DNA of 64,000 nt, taken from NCBI GenBank assembly GCA_035502185.1, contig DATJUT010000031.1, positions 23,276 through 87,275 of the forward strand, given 5' to 3'. The notes below the pieces were generated by a model. The model saw only the letters and a program-made list of their open reading frames with translations, was not told the origin of the DNA and did not search any database. Shown here one piece after another: positions 50,520-59,535 of the stretch. The stretch's first letter is position 1, and the number at the start of each line of letters is the position of its first letter. Made by a program: the position numbers and the translations under genes. The stretch is from Gemmatimonadales bacterium (GTDB lineage Bacteria > Gemmatimonadota > Gemmatimonadetes > Gemmatimonadales > JACORV01).

Positions 50520-51443
50520 GTAATCGGGATGCTGTGGCGCGCGCCGGGCGCCGCGGGCCGGGAGCGCCGTGGCGACCAGGACCCCCGCCAGGATCACCGC
50601 CGCCGCGACCACCACGCGCGGCGTCACCGGCTCCTTCTCCACCGCCCAGCCCAGCAGCAACGCGACGACCGGATTCACGTACGCGTAGCTGGTCGCCAGC
50701 GCCGGGGTCGTATGCCGCAGGAGCCAGAAGTAGGCTGTGAAGCCGAGCACGGCCCCGAACCCGACCAGGTAGGCGAGGGCCAGGAGCGACCGTGCGCTCA
50801 CCAGGCGAGGGTCGAAGCCCGCGGTCTCGCCGAGCACGACGGCGAGGACGAGCAACCCGGCGCTGCCCGCGATCATGCTCGCCCCTGCACCCATCAGGGG
50901 CGAGCGAGCTCCGTGGACCTGGCGGGAGTAGACCGAGCCGGCCGCCCACGAGACCGTGGCCACCAGCAGTCCGGCGGCGCCCAACCCGTCCACCCGCGCG
51001 GCGTCGCCCGCGCGCGGGTCAACGAGCAGGCCCACGCCGGCGAGGCCGACCACCAGCCCCAGCACGGTCGCGCCGCCGGGCCGCGGGCCACCGGGCCGCA
51101 GCCAGTCCATCAGAAGGGTGACCAGCGGGACGCCGGCCAGGATCAGCGCCGCGAGCCCCGACGGCACCCGGGTCTCGGCCCAGGACAGGGTCCCGTTGCC
51201 GAAGGTGAGGAGCAGCAACCCTGCGACCAGCGCCACGCCCCGCTCGCGGCGCGTAGGCCAGGCTGCGCCCCGCACCCGCGCGACCAGCACCAGCACAACG
51301 CCGGCCGCCGCGTACCGCAGCGACGCCATCAGGTGGGGCGGGATGGTCGCGATCGCGTATCGAATCGCGAGGTAGGTCGAGCCCCAGAGGAAGTAGATCG
51401 CGGCGAAGGCGAGCACCAGACGCACCCGATGGTCACGCGGCAC
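50499..51443 (-). CDS. EamA/DMT-family transporter (YedA-like)
   Basis: A 314-residue protein with ten predicted membrane helices in two EamA repeats. IYFLWGSTYLAIRYAI opens the first; SYAYVNPVVALLLGW is in the second. The family exports metabolites such as amino acids or nucleobases. The start is GTG. It precedes the MarR-GNAT gene on the same strand but the latter has its own promoter. Confidence 0.88.
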   Translation of the reverse strand: MPRDHRVRLVLAFAAIYFLWGSTYLAIRYAIATIPPHLMASLRYAAAGVVLVLVARVRGAAWPTRRERGVALVAGLLLLTFGNGTLSWAETRVPSGLAALILAGVPLVTLLMDWLRPGGPRPGGATVLGLVVGLAGVGLLVDPRAGDAARVDGLGAAGLLVATVSWAAGSVYSRQVHGARSPLMGAGASMIAGSAGLLVLAVVLGETAGFDPRLVSARSLLALAYLVGFGAVLGFTAYFWLLRHTTPALATSYAYVNPVVALLLGWAVEKEPVTPRVVVAAAVILAGVLVATALPARGARRAPQHPDYLTESTN

Positions 51444-51500
51444 GCGTGCCCCCGCCGTGTGGCGCCGTCACCCGGACCTCGCGGCTCCGACCCTCGTCGC

Positions 51501-52433
51501 TCATCCGCGACCGTCGAGCAGGATCCGCCACGGATCGATGCGATCGATCGACAGCTGCCCCGACCGGTGCCAGGGGTCGGCGGCCAGGCGCTCCCGCACG
51601 GCGCCCTCGCTTTCGGCCGCCACGACGAGGAGCACTGCTTCACCGCCCGCCAACGGCCCCCCCAGCACCACGAATCCCTCGGCCGTCAGCGCGTCCATGA
51701 AGGCCGCGTGCTCCGGCCACCCGGCCTGCGACCGCAGCGGCAGCGCCTCGTCCCACGCCGGGCCGGGGAGCAACCGTACGGCGAAGCAGGCATCCAGCGC
51801 ACCCGGCAACCGCACATCGGCGCGCAGACTGCCCATCGGAATCACGCCGGCCGTGCCCGGACGGGCCGGATCGTCGTCGCCCGGACCGTTGGGACCGCCG
51901 CTGCGGACCTTGGCGCTCCACTCCTCGATCTCGAGCGCCACCAGTGCCGTGGCGTCAAGCTGCGCACGGGTCGGCGGCTCGTAGCCGGCGCCGGGCGCGC
52001 GGCCGGGGAAATAGCGCGCGATCATCGCCGCGAGGATGCGCTCCCGCTCGGCCACCGGGGGCTGGGCCGCGGCCGCCCGCGCGAACGCCACCACCGACCG
52101 GTAGTTCACCGAGTGATTGAGGGCGGTCCGCGAGTACACCAGCCCGTCGAGCTCGGTGACGGCGACGCAGACCGGCGCTCCGGTCGCGAGGTGCGCCATC
52201 AGCCGCCCCTGCACGCCTCCGTGCAGGTAGAGGAGCCGCGGCTCCGCGACCGCGTACTGGTACGTCATCGGAATGACGGTTGGGCGGCCGCGGTCCACGA
52301 AGCCCACGTGGGCCACGAGCCCGGCGGCCAGGATTCCCGGGGCATCGGCGGTCCGATCGCGCTCGGGGTGGGCGCGGATCGCCGCCCGGGTGGGCAGCCG
52401 GGCGTCGGTCGTCACAGCGGCAGGCTCGGTCAT
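51501..52433 (-). CDS. Flavin/PNPOx-like split-barrel protein fused to YCII domain
   Basis: A 310-residue fusion. Residues about 15-190 are a pyridoxamine-5'-phosphate-oxidase-like FMN-binding split barrel of the nitroimidazole-reductase group (GLVAHVGFVDRGRPTVIPMT, LYLHGGVQGRLMAHL, SVNYRSVVAFARA). Residues about 215-305 resemble a YCII-like dimeric alpha-beta barrel (FMDALTAEGFVVLGGPLAGG, ADPWHRSGQLSIDRIDPW). It is divergent from a MocR/PdxR-type regulator, which fits flavin or vitamin B6-linked chemistry. Both parts are clear; their joint function is unknown. Confidence 0.8.
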   Translation of the reverse strand: MTEPAAVTTDARLPTRAAIRAHPERDRTADAPGILAAGLVAHVGFVDRGRPTVIPMTYQYAVAEPRLLYLHGGVQGRLMAHLATGAPVCVAVTELDGLVYSRTALNHSVNYRSVVAFARAAAAQPPVAERERILAAMIARYFPGRAPGAGYEPPTRAQLDATALVALEIEEWSAKVRSGGPNGPGDDDPARPGTAGVIPMGSLRADVRLPGALDACFAVRLLPGPAWDEALPLRSQAGWPEHAAFMDALTAEGFVVLGGPLAGGEAVLLVVAAESEGAVRERLAADPWHRSGQLSIDRIDPWRILLDGRG

Positions 52434-52502
52434 CGGTGCAGGGCTCCGGCCAGAGGTCGGGGTTCCGTCGCGTGGGCAACACCGGGTATGTTACCGGCTA
52501 TG

Positions 52503-52549
52503 TGGTACTACGAAAAGCTCCAGATTCATCACATGGATGGTACCAGATT
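52503..52549. promoter_or_regulatory. Direct repeats in the PNPOx/MocR divergent region
   Basis: TGGTAC occurs at 52503 and 52538, and CCAGATT at 52520 and 52543, within the 128-bp gap between the two divergent genes. Direct repeats are the usual target of MocR/PdxR dimers. The region is lower in GC than its surroundings. Binding is an inference. Confidence 0.45.
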
Positions 52550-52561
52550 TGGCGGTCGCCG

Positions 52562-54088
52562 GTGAGCCCGCGCACCGCCTCCAGCGCGCCGGACATCCTG
52601 GTGCAGCTCGATGCCGCCTCGCCCGCACCCGCCTACCGGCAGGTGTGCGACTCCCTGCGCGACGCGATCGTCGCCGGGCGGCTCGCCGCCGGTGCTCGCA
52701 TCCCGGGGACGCGCCTCCTCGCGGCCGAGCTCGGCGTGTCGCGCAACACGGTGAACGGCGCGGTCGCGCAGTTGCTGGCCGAGGGCTACGTGGTGGCGCG
52801 GCCGCGGGCCGGCACCTTCGTGAACGCGCGGCTCCCCGACGCACCGCTCGTCCCGTGGCGCGGCCGCACGCGATCGGACCCGAGGCCCGCCGCCACGGCA
52901 CGCAAGCGCGGCCTTCGCCGCTCGGCGGCAAGTCTGACGCTCGCGCGGCTCCCGATTGCGGCCGGCCGCAGCCTGGTCGAGCCGGCGCGCCCCTTCCAGA
53001 CCGGTGTGCCGGCCCTGGACGCCTTCCCATGGGCGCTCTGGGCGCGCCTCCTCGGCCATTGCACCCGCCGCTCGGGCGCCGCTCTGTCCGGCTACGGCTC
53101 CGTCTTCGGGTATCTCCCACTGCGCGAGGCCATCGCCACCTATGTCGCCGCGGCGCGCGGGGCGCGCTGCGCGGCGAGTCAGGTCGTGGTCACGGCCGGG
53201 GCGCAGCAGGGGCTCGACCTGGTCGCTCGGGTGCTCGTCGACCCCAACGACACGGTGTGGCTCGAGGATCCCGGCTACCCGGCCGCCCGCGGCGTCTTCG
53301 CGGCCGCCGGCGCGCACCTGGTCCCGGTCGGGCTCGACGCGGAGGGAATGCAGCCGGCGACTGCGGCCGGCGGGAAGCCGCCGCGGCTCGTCTACGTCAC
53401 GCCCTCCCGCCAGTATCCCACCGGTGTCACGATGAGCGCGGCGCGACGCATGGAGCTGCTGCGCTGGGCGGACGCCGCCGACGCGTGGGTCGTCGAGGAC
53501 GACTACGACAGCGAATTCCGGTACGCGAGCCGGCCGCTCAACTGCCTGCAAGGTCTCGACGAGAGCGGGCGCGTCATCTACGTCGGCACGTTCAGCAAGA
53601 CGGTCTTCCCGGGGCTGCGGCTGGGGTACCTCATCGTTCCGGACGCGCTGGTCGATGCCTTCGGGGAGGCGCGCGCCATCGCCGACCGCCAGGCGCCGGG
53701 CATCGAGCAGGCGGCCCTGGCCGACTTCATCGCGCTCGGGCACTTCGCTCGCCACGTTCGCCGGATGCGGGCCCTGTACGAGGAGCGGCGGGACGCGTTG
53801 CTGGACGCGGCCCGGCAGCAGCTGGGCGACGCCGTGGCGATCGGCGACACGGCGGCCGGAATGCTGGCCCTGGCCAGGCTGCCGGTGGGGGTGAGCGATC
53901 AGCTGGTCTCGCGGCGCGCCCTGGCGGCCGGCGTCGAGGCGCCGCCGCTTTCGTCCTACGCCACGCGGCCCCTGCGGCGTGGCGGTCTGCTCCTCGGCTA
54001 CGCCGGTTTCCCGCCGCAGGCGCTGCGGGCTGCCGTCGGCCGGCTGGCCACGGCGGTGCACGCGAGCGGCCGCCCCGCGGCGACCTGA
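52562..54088 (+). CDS. MocR/PdxR-type regulator (GntR HTH + aminotransferase fold)
   Basis: A 508-residue regulator. The N-terminal GntR winged helix includes [21 protein letters not shown] linker follows, then a fold-type I aminotransferase domain. [12 protein letters not shown] and the PLP-lysine region [19 protein letters not shown] are intact. Such proteins sense PLP or amino acids; PdxR activates vitamin B6 synthesis. The GTG start gives a short N-terminus. It is divergent from the PNPOx-YCII gene, its likely target, and convergent with the permease with 1 bp between stops. Confidence 0.9.
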   Translation: MSPRTASSAPDILVQLDAASPAPAYRQVCDSLRDAIVAGRLAAGARIPGTRLLAAELGVSRNTVNGAVAQLLAEGYVVARPRAGTFVNARLPDAPLVPWRGRTRSDPRPAATARKRGLRRSAASLTLARLPIAAGRSLVEPARPFQTGVPALDAFPWALWARLLGHCTRRSGAALSGYGSVFGYLPLREAIATYVAAARGARCAASQVVVTAGAQQGLDLVARVLVDPNDTVWLEDPGYPAARGVFAAAGAHLVPVGLDAEGMQPATAAGGKPPRLVYVTPSRQYPTGVTMSAARRMELLRWADAADAWVVEDDYDSEFRYASRPLNCLQGLDESGRVIYVGTFSKTVFPGLRLGYLIVPDALVDAFGEARAIADRQAPGIEQAALADFIALGHFARHVRRMRALYEERRDALLDAARQQLGDAVAIGDTAAGMLALARLPVGVSDQLVSRRALAAGVEAPPLSSYATRPLRRGGLLLGYAGFPPQALRAAVGRLATAVHASGRPAAT

Positions 54089-54089
54089 C

Positions 54090-55412
54090 TCACGGTCGCG
54101 CGCGGCGCGCGGCGGCGTAGGCGGCGGGTCCCGCGAGGCCGAACACCGCCGCGACCACGACGCCGAGCAGTCCGACCGTGCGGCTGCGCACCTCCATCAC
54201 CACTGCGGCGCAGAGGACCAGCGCCGGGAGCGCGGCCAGCGCGACCAGCGCCGGCTCGCCGAGTGGGACCCGGAAGGCGCCGCGCAGCCCGGGCTCCCGC
54301 CGCCGCAGCGCGACCAGCGCCGCGAATTCGAGCACCAGCGCCGTCGTATACAGCAGCACGTCGGCCGCGAGCAGCCCGCCGAAGGAGAGCACGGCGAAGA
54401 TCGAGTAGCCGATCGCCGATGCCACGACCGCGCGCCGCGGCGTGCCCCGGTCGTCGGTGACGCCGAGCGCGGAGGGCAGGAGGCCGTCTCGCGCCAGCAC
54501 CAGCGGGATGCGCGAGTAGACCAGCAGCAGGGCGCTGAAGAGCGCGAAGGCGCTGACCATGCCCGCGACCGCGATCCACGCCGCCAGCCACGGCCCGGCC
54601 ACGGCGGTGGCGATGGCCGGCCACGCGCCATCGGTCCACGTCCGCCACTCGGTGACGGCGAGGGCGGGGACGACGGCGAGGAGATACGCCGCGGTCACCA
54701 GCGGCAGCGCCCGAAACAGCGCCCGCGGGTAGGTCGCGCCCGCGTCCCGAATCTCGCCGCCCACCGTCGAGGCGTTGTCCCAGCCGCTGTAGTTCCAGAC
54801 GCTCTGCGAAATCCCGAGGCCGAGCGCACCGACGAACGATGCGCCCGTCGCCCGGAACGGGTCACGGGCGAGCGCCGCGGCGTGGCCCCCCAGAACCCAG
54901 CGCCCCACCGCCGCCACCGCGAGCGCGGCGAAGGGCGTCAGCACCGCGGCGGTGAACCAGCCCGACGCCGCGCCCACGACCCTGGTGCCGCGCAGATTGA
55001 GCCAGGTGGCGCCCCAGATCAGCGCCAGGGCCAGCAGCCACCCGGAGAACCCGCCGAGATCGCCCGCGAAGAAGCGGAAATACTGGAGGAACAGCACCGG
55101 ATAGATGGCCATGTCGATCAGCGAGTACATCCAGCTCAGCCAGCCGTTCGTGAACCCCCAGAAGCGTCCGAACGCCCGGGTGACCCAGACGTAGTAGCCG
55201 CCCTCGGCGGGCAGCATCGACGCCAGCTCGCCGATGATCAGGGTCTCGGGAACGCTGTAGAGCAGCGGCGTCGCCACGAGCAGCAGGACGGCGACGCCCG
55301 GGCCGACGCTGCCCGCGAGTCCCTCGACGCCGAAGGGGCCGCCGGACACGTTGAAGAACATGACCGCGACGAGCGGCCCGAGGGTCAGGACCTGGCGGGT
55401 CCGGGAACTCAG
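54090..55412 (-). CDS. APC-family amino-acid permease (probable CTG start)
   Basis: A twelve-helix amino acid/polyamine/organocation permease, 440 residues if started at CTG 55412. An ATG at 55361 would begin at MFFNVSGGPFGVEGLAG and remove the first half of helix 1 (TLGPLVAVM). No ATG, GTG or TTG exists in the frame between the upstream stop and that ATG, while the CTG overlaps the DUF2255 stop as CTGA, mirroring the GTGA overlaps elsewhere. Helix 1 GGPFGVEGL and the SVWNYSGWDNAST segment in helix 6 are the substrate-binding breaks of the fold. Confidence 0.8.
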   Translation of the reverse strand: MSSRTRQVLTLGPLVAVMFFNVSGGPFGVEGLAGSVGPGVAVLLLVATPLLYSVPETLIIGELASMLPAEGGYYVWVTRAFGRFWGFTNGWLSWMYSLIDMAIYPVLFLQYFRFFAGDLGGFSGWLLALALIWGATWLNLRGTRVVGAASGWFTAAVLTPFAALAVAAVGRWVLGGHAAALARDPFRATGASFVGALGLGISQSVWNYSGWDNASTVGGEIRDAGATYPRALFRALPLVTAAYLLAVVPALAVTEWRTWTDGAWPAIATAVAGPWLAAWIAVAGMVSAFALFSALLLVYSRIPLVLARDGLLPSALGVTDDRGTPRRAVVASAIGYSIFAVLSFGGLLAADVLLYTTALVLEFAALVALRRREPGLRGAFRVPLGEPALVALAALPALVLCAAVVMEVRSRTVGLLGVVVAAVFGLAGPAAYAAARRARP

Positions 55413-55822
55413 AGCGGCACCAGCTCGGTCGTGGTCGCCCTCGAGGTCGGTCTCGCAAGATCCAGCGCGTAGCGGCGGGAGCCGCCCGTCCCGTACTTCG
55501 CGAGGTAGGCGCGGTCGACCGCTTTCTTCAGGCGCTCACTGCGGGTGCGCACGGCGCGGACGGCGATCGAGCGGCCGGCGACCCGGATGGCGCCCCGAGG
55601 ATCGCCCTGGAACGTGCGCCACCAGCTGCGCGGCTTGAGGCTCCACGACCGCACGAACGCCCGGCCGTCCACCACCACGACCCAGATGCCGATGAAGCGG
55701 TGTCGGCCGGAGCCGGCCCGGATCTGCAGGGCCTTGCCGTCGCGCAACGCCGCGAGCACTCCGGCGGGAAGTCCGTCAGTGTGGGCGCGGCGCGCCGGCA
55801 GCTTCGCGTTCGGGACGGGCAT
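55409..55822 (-). CDS. DUF2255-family protein
   Basis: A 137-residue protein of the DUF2255 type: a split-barrel-like fold with FIGIWVVVVDGRAFVRSW and PRSWWRTFQGDPRGAIRV in the middle, and DRAYLAKYG near the end. The function is unknown; the fold suggests flavin or ligand binding. The ATG at 55822 has GGGGAGAG directly upstream, unusually close. Its stop overlaps the CTG of the permease, so the two are probably coupled. Confidence 0.8.
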   Translation of the reverse strand: MPVPNAKLPARRAHTDGLPAGVLAALRDGKALQIRAGSGRHRFIGIWVVVVDGRAFVRSWSLKPRSWWRTFQGDPRGAIRVAGRSIAVRAVRTRSERLKKAVDRAYLAKYGTGGSRRYALDLARPTSRATTTELVPL

Positions 55823-56008
55823 CTCTCCCCGCGCTGGAAGGGTCGGTCCAATTGTGGCCGGCGCCGACCACGAATCAAGGGGCGGCCGCCCGGGCGGGCG
55901 GCGGCGCCTCGGACGGCCGCGCTCGCCCGGCGCCCGCCGTCCCCTTGACGGCGACGCCGCTTCGTGCCGAGCATTTCCCTCACTCTCACCCACGTTCCGG
56001 AAGGCATC

Positions 56009-57253
56009 ATGACCGTGAGGCGGTTGCTGGCGCTCATGGGCGCGATCGCGTGGTCCACCGCGTGTCACTCCGACCGGATGACCTCGGGCGGTTCGACCAA
56101 GCCGACGCCGTCCGGGATCTACGTCCTGAACGACCCCAGCAACGAGCGACCGGCGAGCGCCGCCTACACGGCGGGCCTCGAGACATCGGAGGCGTACCTC
56201 AACGACGTCACGGGCCACGCCATCTTCGTCCCCATCGCGAAGATCGCCGACAGCATCACCACCTGGGGCCAGTTCAGCTGGTCGTGGGGATACCTGGACA
56301 CGCTGGTGCAGGACGCGCTGGCGCACCAGAAGAGGTTCTCCATCGAGCTGGAAACCGGGTTTCAGACCGGGAGCACGTACCTGCAGTCGCTGCCAGCCGG
56401 ATTCGCCCTGGCCTGTGGTGCCGGCTGCGCGCCGCTGTTCGACGTCTGGACCACCGGCGGCGGCATGGACCGCTGCATCAGCGCCTACGTGCCTCTTCCC
56501 TGGATTGCGAGGGTCCAGCAGTTCTGGAGTGCCGCGGCGACGGCGCTCGCGGCCCACCTCCAGGCGACCGGCGCCTATGGCTCGCTGACGCTCGTGCACG
56601 TGCCGGGACTGAGCGTGTACGACGACGAGATCCGGCTGCCCACGGGGCGTCCGCAGCCCACCACCGCGGACACCCTGCCGTGCCCCGACGGGAGGCCGGC
56701 GTATCCCACGGTCATTTCCGACGCGGACACCGCCAACTGGCGAGCCCTGGGTTACTCGGACACCGCGGTCGTGAACGGATTCGCGGCCATCGCTGGCTCC
56801 TTCGCGCGCGCGTTCCCGGACCGGGTTCTCGGTCTCAGCCTGTTCAACCCGGCCACGCTCGGCATCGACTTCCCCAATCTGACGGGCGACCCCGCGGGTT
56901 ACGTGGCAGCGCAGCTGGTGCAGGCGGTCTCGCGCATCGCGCCCGGCCGCGTGCAGCTGCAGGCGGACTTCCTCGACACGCAGGCCATCCTGCCGGCGGT
57001 CACGAGTCTCGCGACCCAGTACGCCGACTCCGTGGGCTGGCAGTCCAACAAGCACGGCGGGACGGGCGCGGGGTGCAACGGCGGCGGGGCGGGAACGTGC
57101 GGTCCCGACGGCGCGGCCAGCCCGTACTTCCAGCTGCTGCAGGAAGGGGCGCTCAACCGCGGCGAGTACGTGGAGGTCTGGTCGGCCGACGTCGTGGCGT
57201 ATCCGCTGAGCTTCGACGCGGCGAAGGCGGCGGCGCTGTACCCGGTCCGGTGA
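56009..57253 (+). CDS. Exported lipoprotein, possibly TIM-barrel glycosidase-like
   Basis: A 414-residue lipoprotein with signal MTVRRLLALMGAIAWSTAC (Cys19). The mature part begins with a Ser/Thr-rich linker, then SGIYVLNDPSNERPASAAYT. The alternation of strands and helices, with RFSIELETGFQTGS, LTLVHVPGLSVYDDEIRL and VQLQADFLDTQAI, suggests a (beta/alpha)8 barrel such as a glycosidase, but I see no diagnostic catalytic motif. A Gly/Cys-rich loop (GTGAGCNGGGAGTCG) near residue 360 is notable. The upstream GGAAGG supports the ATG at 56009. It is convergent with the gene at 57291. Confidence 0.6.
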   Translation: MTVRRLLALMGAIAWSTACHSDRMTSGGSTKPTPSGIYVLNDPSNERPASAAYTAGLETSEAYLNDVTGHAIFVPIAKIADSITTWGQFSWSWGYLDTLVQDALAHQKRFSIELETGFQTGSTYLQSLPAGFALACGAGCAPLFDVWTTGGGMDRCISAYVPLPWIARVQQFWSAAATALAAHLQATGAYGSLTLVHVPGLSVYDDEIRLPTGRPQPTTADTLPCPDGRPAYPTVISDADTANWRALGYSDTAVVNGFAAIAGSFARAFPDRVLGLSLFNPATLGIDFPNLTGDPAGYVAAQLVQAVSRIAPGRVQLQADFLDTQAILPAVTSLATQYADSVGWQSNKHGGTGAGCNGGGAGTCGPDGAASPYFQLLQEGALNRGEYVEVWSADVVAYPLSFDAAKAAALYPVR

Positions 57254-57290
57254 TCGAGCGGTCGCCGGGACCGGCGGCGCACCGCGAGCG

Positions 57291-58427
57291 CTAGGCGGGT
57301 GCGGCCGTCCGGGTGATCGTGACGCCGCGCTCGCTCAGCCCCGCCATCATCTGCGCGAAGAACCGGTCGTCGCCGGCCAGGCGCTCCGGAGGCTGCACGC
57401 CGGGACGCCGCAGCTCGCCGCGGGCCAGCAGGCGCGCGACCAGCGCGCACGGGAAACCGGTCGTCCGCGCCATCGAGTGGAAGCCCGTGGCGGGATCGGC
57501 TTCGTCGTACAGGTCCCACGTCCAGGTCTGGCGCGCGCCGCCCACGGTGCCCGTCGCCTCGACGCGCATCACGGTGAGGTCCGCCTCGCTCGGGGGGAGG
57601 CGCCAGGCGTCGAACAGCAGCTTGGTCGTCACGTCGTAGGGGCGCACCCGAATGCCCGCCACGTCGATCGGCTCCTGCGACAGGAAGCCCGTCTCGCGCA
57701 GCATCCGCATCTTCTCCACGTGACCCGGCCAGCGCAGCGTCTTCTCCTTCATGAACGGGGCGTGGAGGGTCCTGGCGAGGCTGCGCAGGCCGTCGGTGTT
57801 GAACGCCTCGACGGTGCCGACGCGCGGCAGGTCCACCGGCTCGACGTCCGTCAGCGCCGGCTTGGTCACCAGCCGGCCGTGCTCCACCCAGCGTGCGGGG
57901 CGGGTGTACTCCTCGATCACGTCCACCGCCGAGAAGACGACCCGGTACTCGAAGGGCCAGACGCGGTTCTTGGGCAGTCCACCGACCAGGATGAGCATCC
58001 GCTCGACGCTGTCGAACTCGTGCTCCGCCCGGCCGCACAGGAGGTTGGAGAGGCCCGGGGCGACCCCGCAGTCCACTACGGCGGTCACGCCCCGCTCCTG
58101 CGCGAGGCCGTCCAGCTCGAGGAAGTCCTCGGGCATGAACGCAATGTCGGCGTACGGTTTGCCTGCTTCGATGACCAGCCGCAGGAGGCGGAAGCCCATG
58201 TGCCCCGGAGCGGCACCGACGACGACGTCGGCGCCGGCGATGGCCCGGCGCACCGCGTCGTCGTCCCCCAGATCGAGGGCGATGGGGGAGAGACCTTCCG
58301 CGCGAAGCCGGGTCCGCGTCGCTTCGGCGGCGTCGGCCACGCTGACGTGGAAGTCCTTCTCCCGGGCCAGGTCGCGCGCGATCACGCGACCCACCAGCCC
58401 ACCGCCGAGGACGACGATCTTGCTCAC
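57291..58427 (-). CDS. Saccharopine-dehydrogenase-like NAD(P)-binding protein
   Basis: A 378-residue two-domain dehydrogenase. VVLGGGLVGRVIARDLA is the Rossmann motif. VVDCGVAPGLSNLL and YRVVFSAVDVIEEYTRPARW are characteristic of the saccharopine dehydrogenase/carboxynorspermidine family. It starts at GTG 58427. Possible roles are lysine catabolism or polyamine synthesis; no neighbour decides this. It is divergent from the SDR gene. Confidence 0.85.
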   Translation of the reverse strand: MSKIVVLGGGLVGRVIARDLAREKDFHVSVADAAEATRTRLRAEGLSPIALDLGDDDAVRRAIAGADVVVGAAPGHMGFRLLRLVIEAGKPYADIAFMPEDFLELDGLAQERGVTAVVDCGVAPGLSNLLCGRAEHEFDSVERMLILVGGLPKNRVWPFEYRVVFSAVDVIEEYTRPARWVEHGRLVTKPALTDVEPVDLPRVGTVEAFNTDGLRSLARTLHAPFMKEKTLRWPGHVEKMRMLRETGFLSQEPIDVAGIRVRPYDVTTKLLFDAWRLPPSEADLTVMRVEATGTVGGARQTWTWDLYDEADPATGFHSMARTTGFPCALVARLLARGELRRPGVQPPERLAGDDRFFAQMMAGLSERGVTITRTAAPA

Positions 58428-58546
58428 CGCGCGCTCCGGTCGCAGGTTCGGATCACACTCCTGCTGCGCGTAGTCTACCGCCCGACGGGGCGCGATGACA
58501 GCGTGCGTCCAGCCAGTCGTGTCGTGCTGCGTGACGAGGTATTGCC

Positions 58547-59293
58547 ATGAGCGAGAAGGTCGTGGTCATCACGGGCGCGAGCGCCGGCATCGGCGCCGCG
58601 ACCGCCCAGCTGCTGGCCGGTCACGGGATGTCGGTGGTCCTGGTCGCGCGCCGCCAGGACGCGTTGGACTCCGTCGCGGCCCGGTGCGGTGGCCGCGCGG
58701 TGGCCCTGGTGGCCGACGTCGCCCGGCGCGAGGACGTCCGCCGCGTCGCCGCCGAGGCGCTGTCGCGATTCGGCCAGATCGACGTGTGGATCAACAACGT
58801 GGGCCAGGGGATCTCCCGCCCGCCCTCGGAGTTGACCGACGAAGACGTGGACGAAGTGATGCGGCTGAACGTGAAATCGGCGCTGTACGGCATGCAGGAA
58901 GTGCTGCCCCACTTCAAGGCGCGGGGCACCGGGCAGGTCATCAACGTCTCGTCGATGCTGGGGCGGATTCCGTTTGCGGTCATTCGCTCGGCGTACTGCG
59001 GCGCGAAGCACTTCCTCAACGCCCTCACGGCCACGATGCGGGCGGAGGTGCAGCGGACCCACCCGGGGATCCAGTTCTCGCTGGTTTCTCCCCCCGTGGT
59101 GCGCACCGACTTCGGCCTGAACGCGCTGCACGGCGGCCCCGACTCGCGCCAGCTGCCGGACTCGCAGAGCGCCGAGGAAGTGGCGGCCGTCATCGCCGAG
59201 GTGATCGAGTCGCGGCGCCCGGACGTGTACACGCGGAAGGGCGCCCGCGAGAGGGTGGCCGGCTATTACGCCACGCTCGGCGAGGACCCGTGA
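58547..59293 (+). CDS. Classical short-chain dehydrogenase/reductase
   Basis: A 248-residue SDR. TGASAGIG at residues 9-16 binds the cofactor, NNVGQG is the NAG-like motif, and the catalytic triad is S in NVSSMLG and YCGAKH. The basic ARRQD after strand 2 favours NADPH. The C-terminal extension ends RERVAGYYATLGEDP. Its substrate is unknown. It is followed by a 242-bp gap containing a GACCCGG/CCGGGTC hairpin near 59465. Confidence 0.92.
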   Translation: MSEKVVVITGASAGIGAATAQLLAGHGMSVVLVARRQDALDSVAARCGGRAVALVADVARREDVRRVAAEALSRFGQIDVWINNVGQGISRPPSELTDEDVDEVMRLNVKSALYGMQEVLPHFKARGTGQVINVSSMLGRIPFAVIRSAYCGAKHFLNALTATMRAEVQRTHPGIQFSLVSPPVVRTDFGLNALHGGPDSRQLPDSQSAEEVAAVIAEVIESRRPDVYTRKGARERVAGYYATLGEDP

Positions 59294-59535
59294 GCTGAAC
59301 GTCGCTTCCGGCGTTCGCCCGCCGTCACAATTCTGCTACAAGCGGATGGCCCCCGGCCACGGCGCGACCGGAGCTAACTCCTTACGGCGCTGCATGACCA
59401 GCCGCGGCATCGCCGTGCCGACAGGCGGCTGACCGGCCGACGCGGCGCGGCGCCGCGGTTACGACCCGGCCACTCCCCGGGTCATCCCCAGAACGACCAT
59501 CGGACCTGAGTGCCTCCAGCACCGGAGATGAGGCC

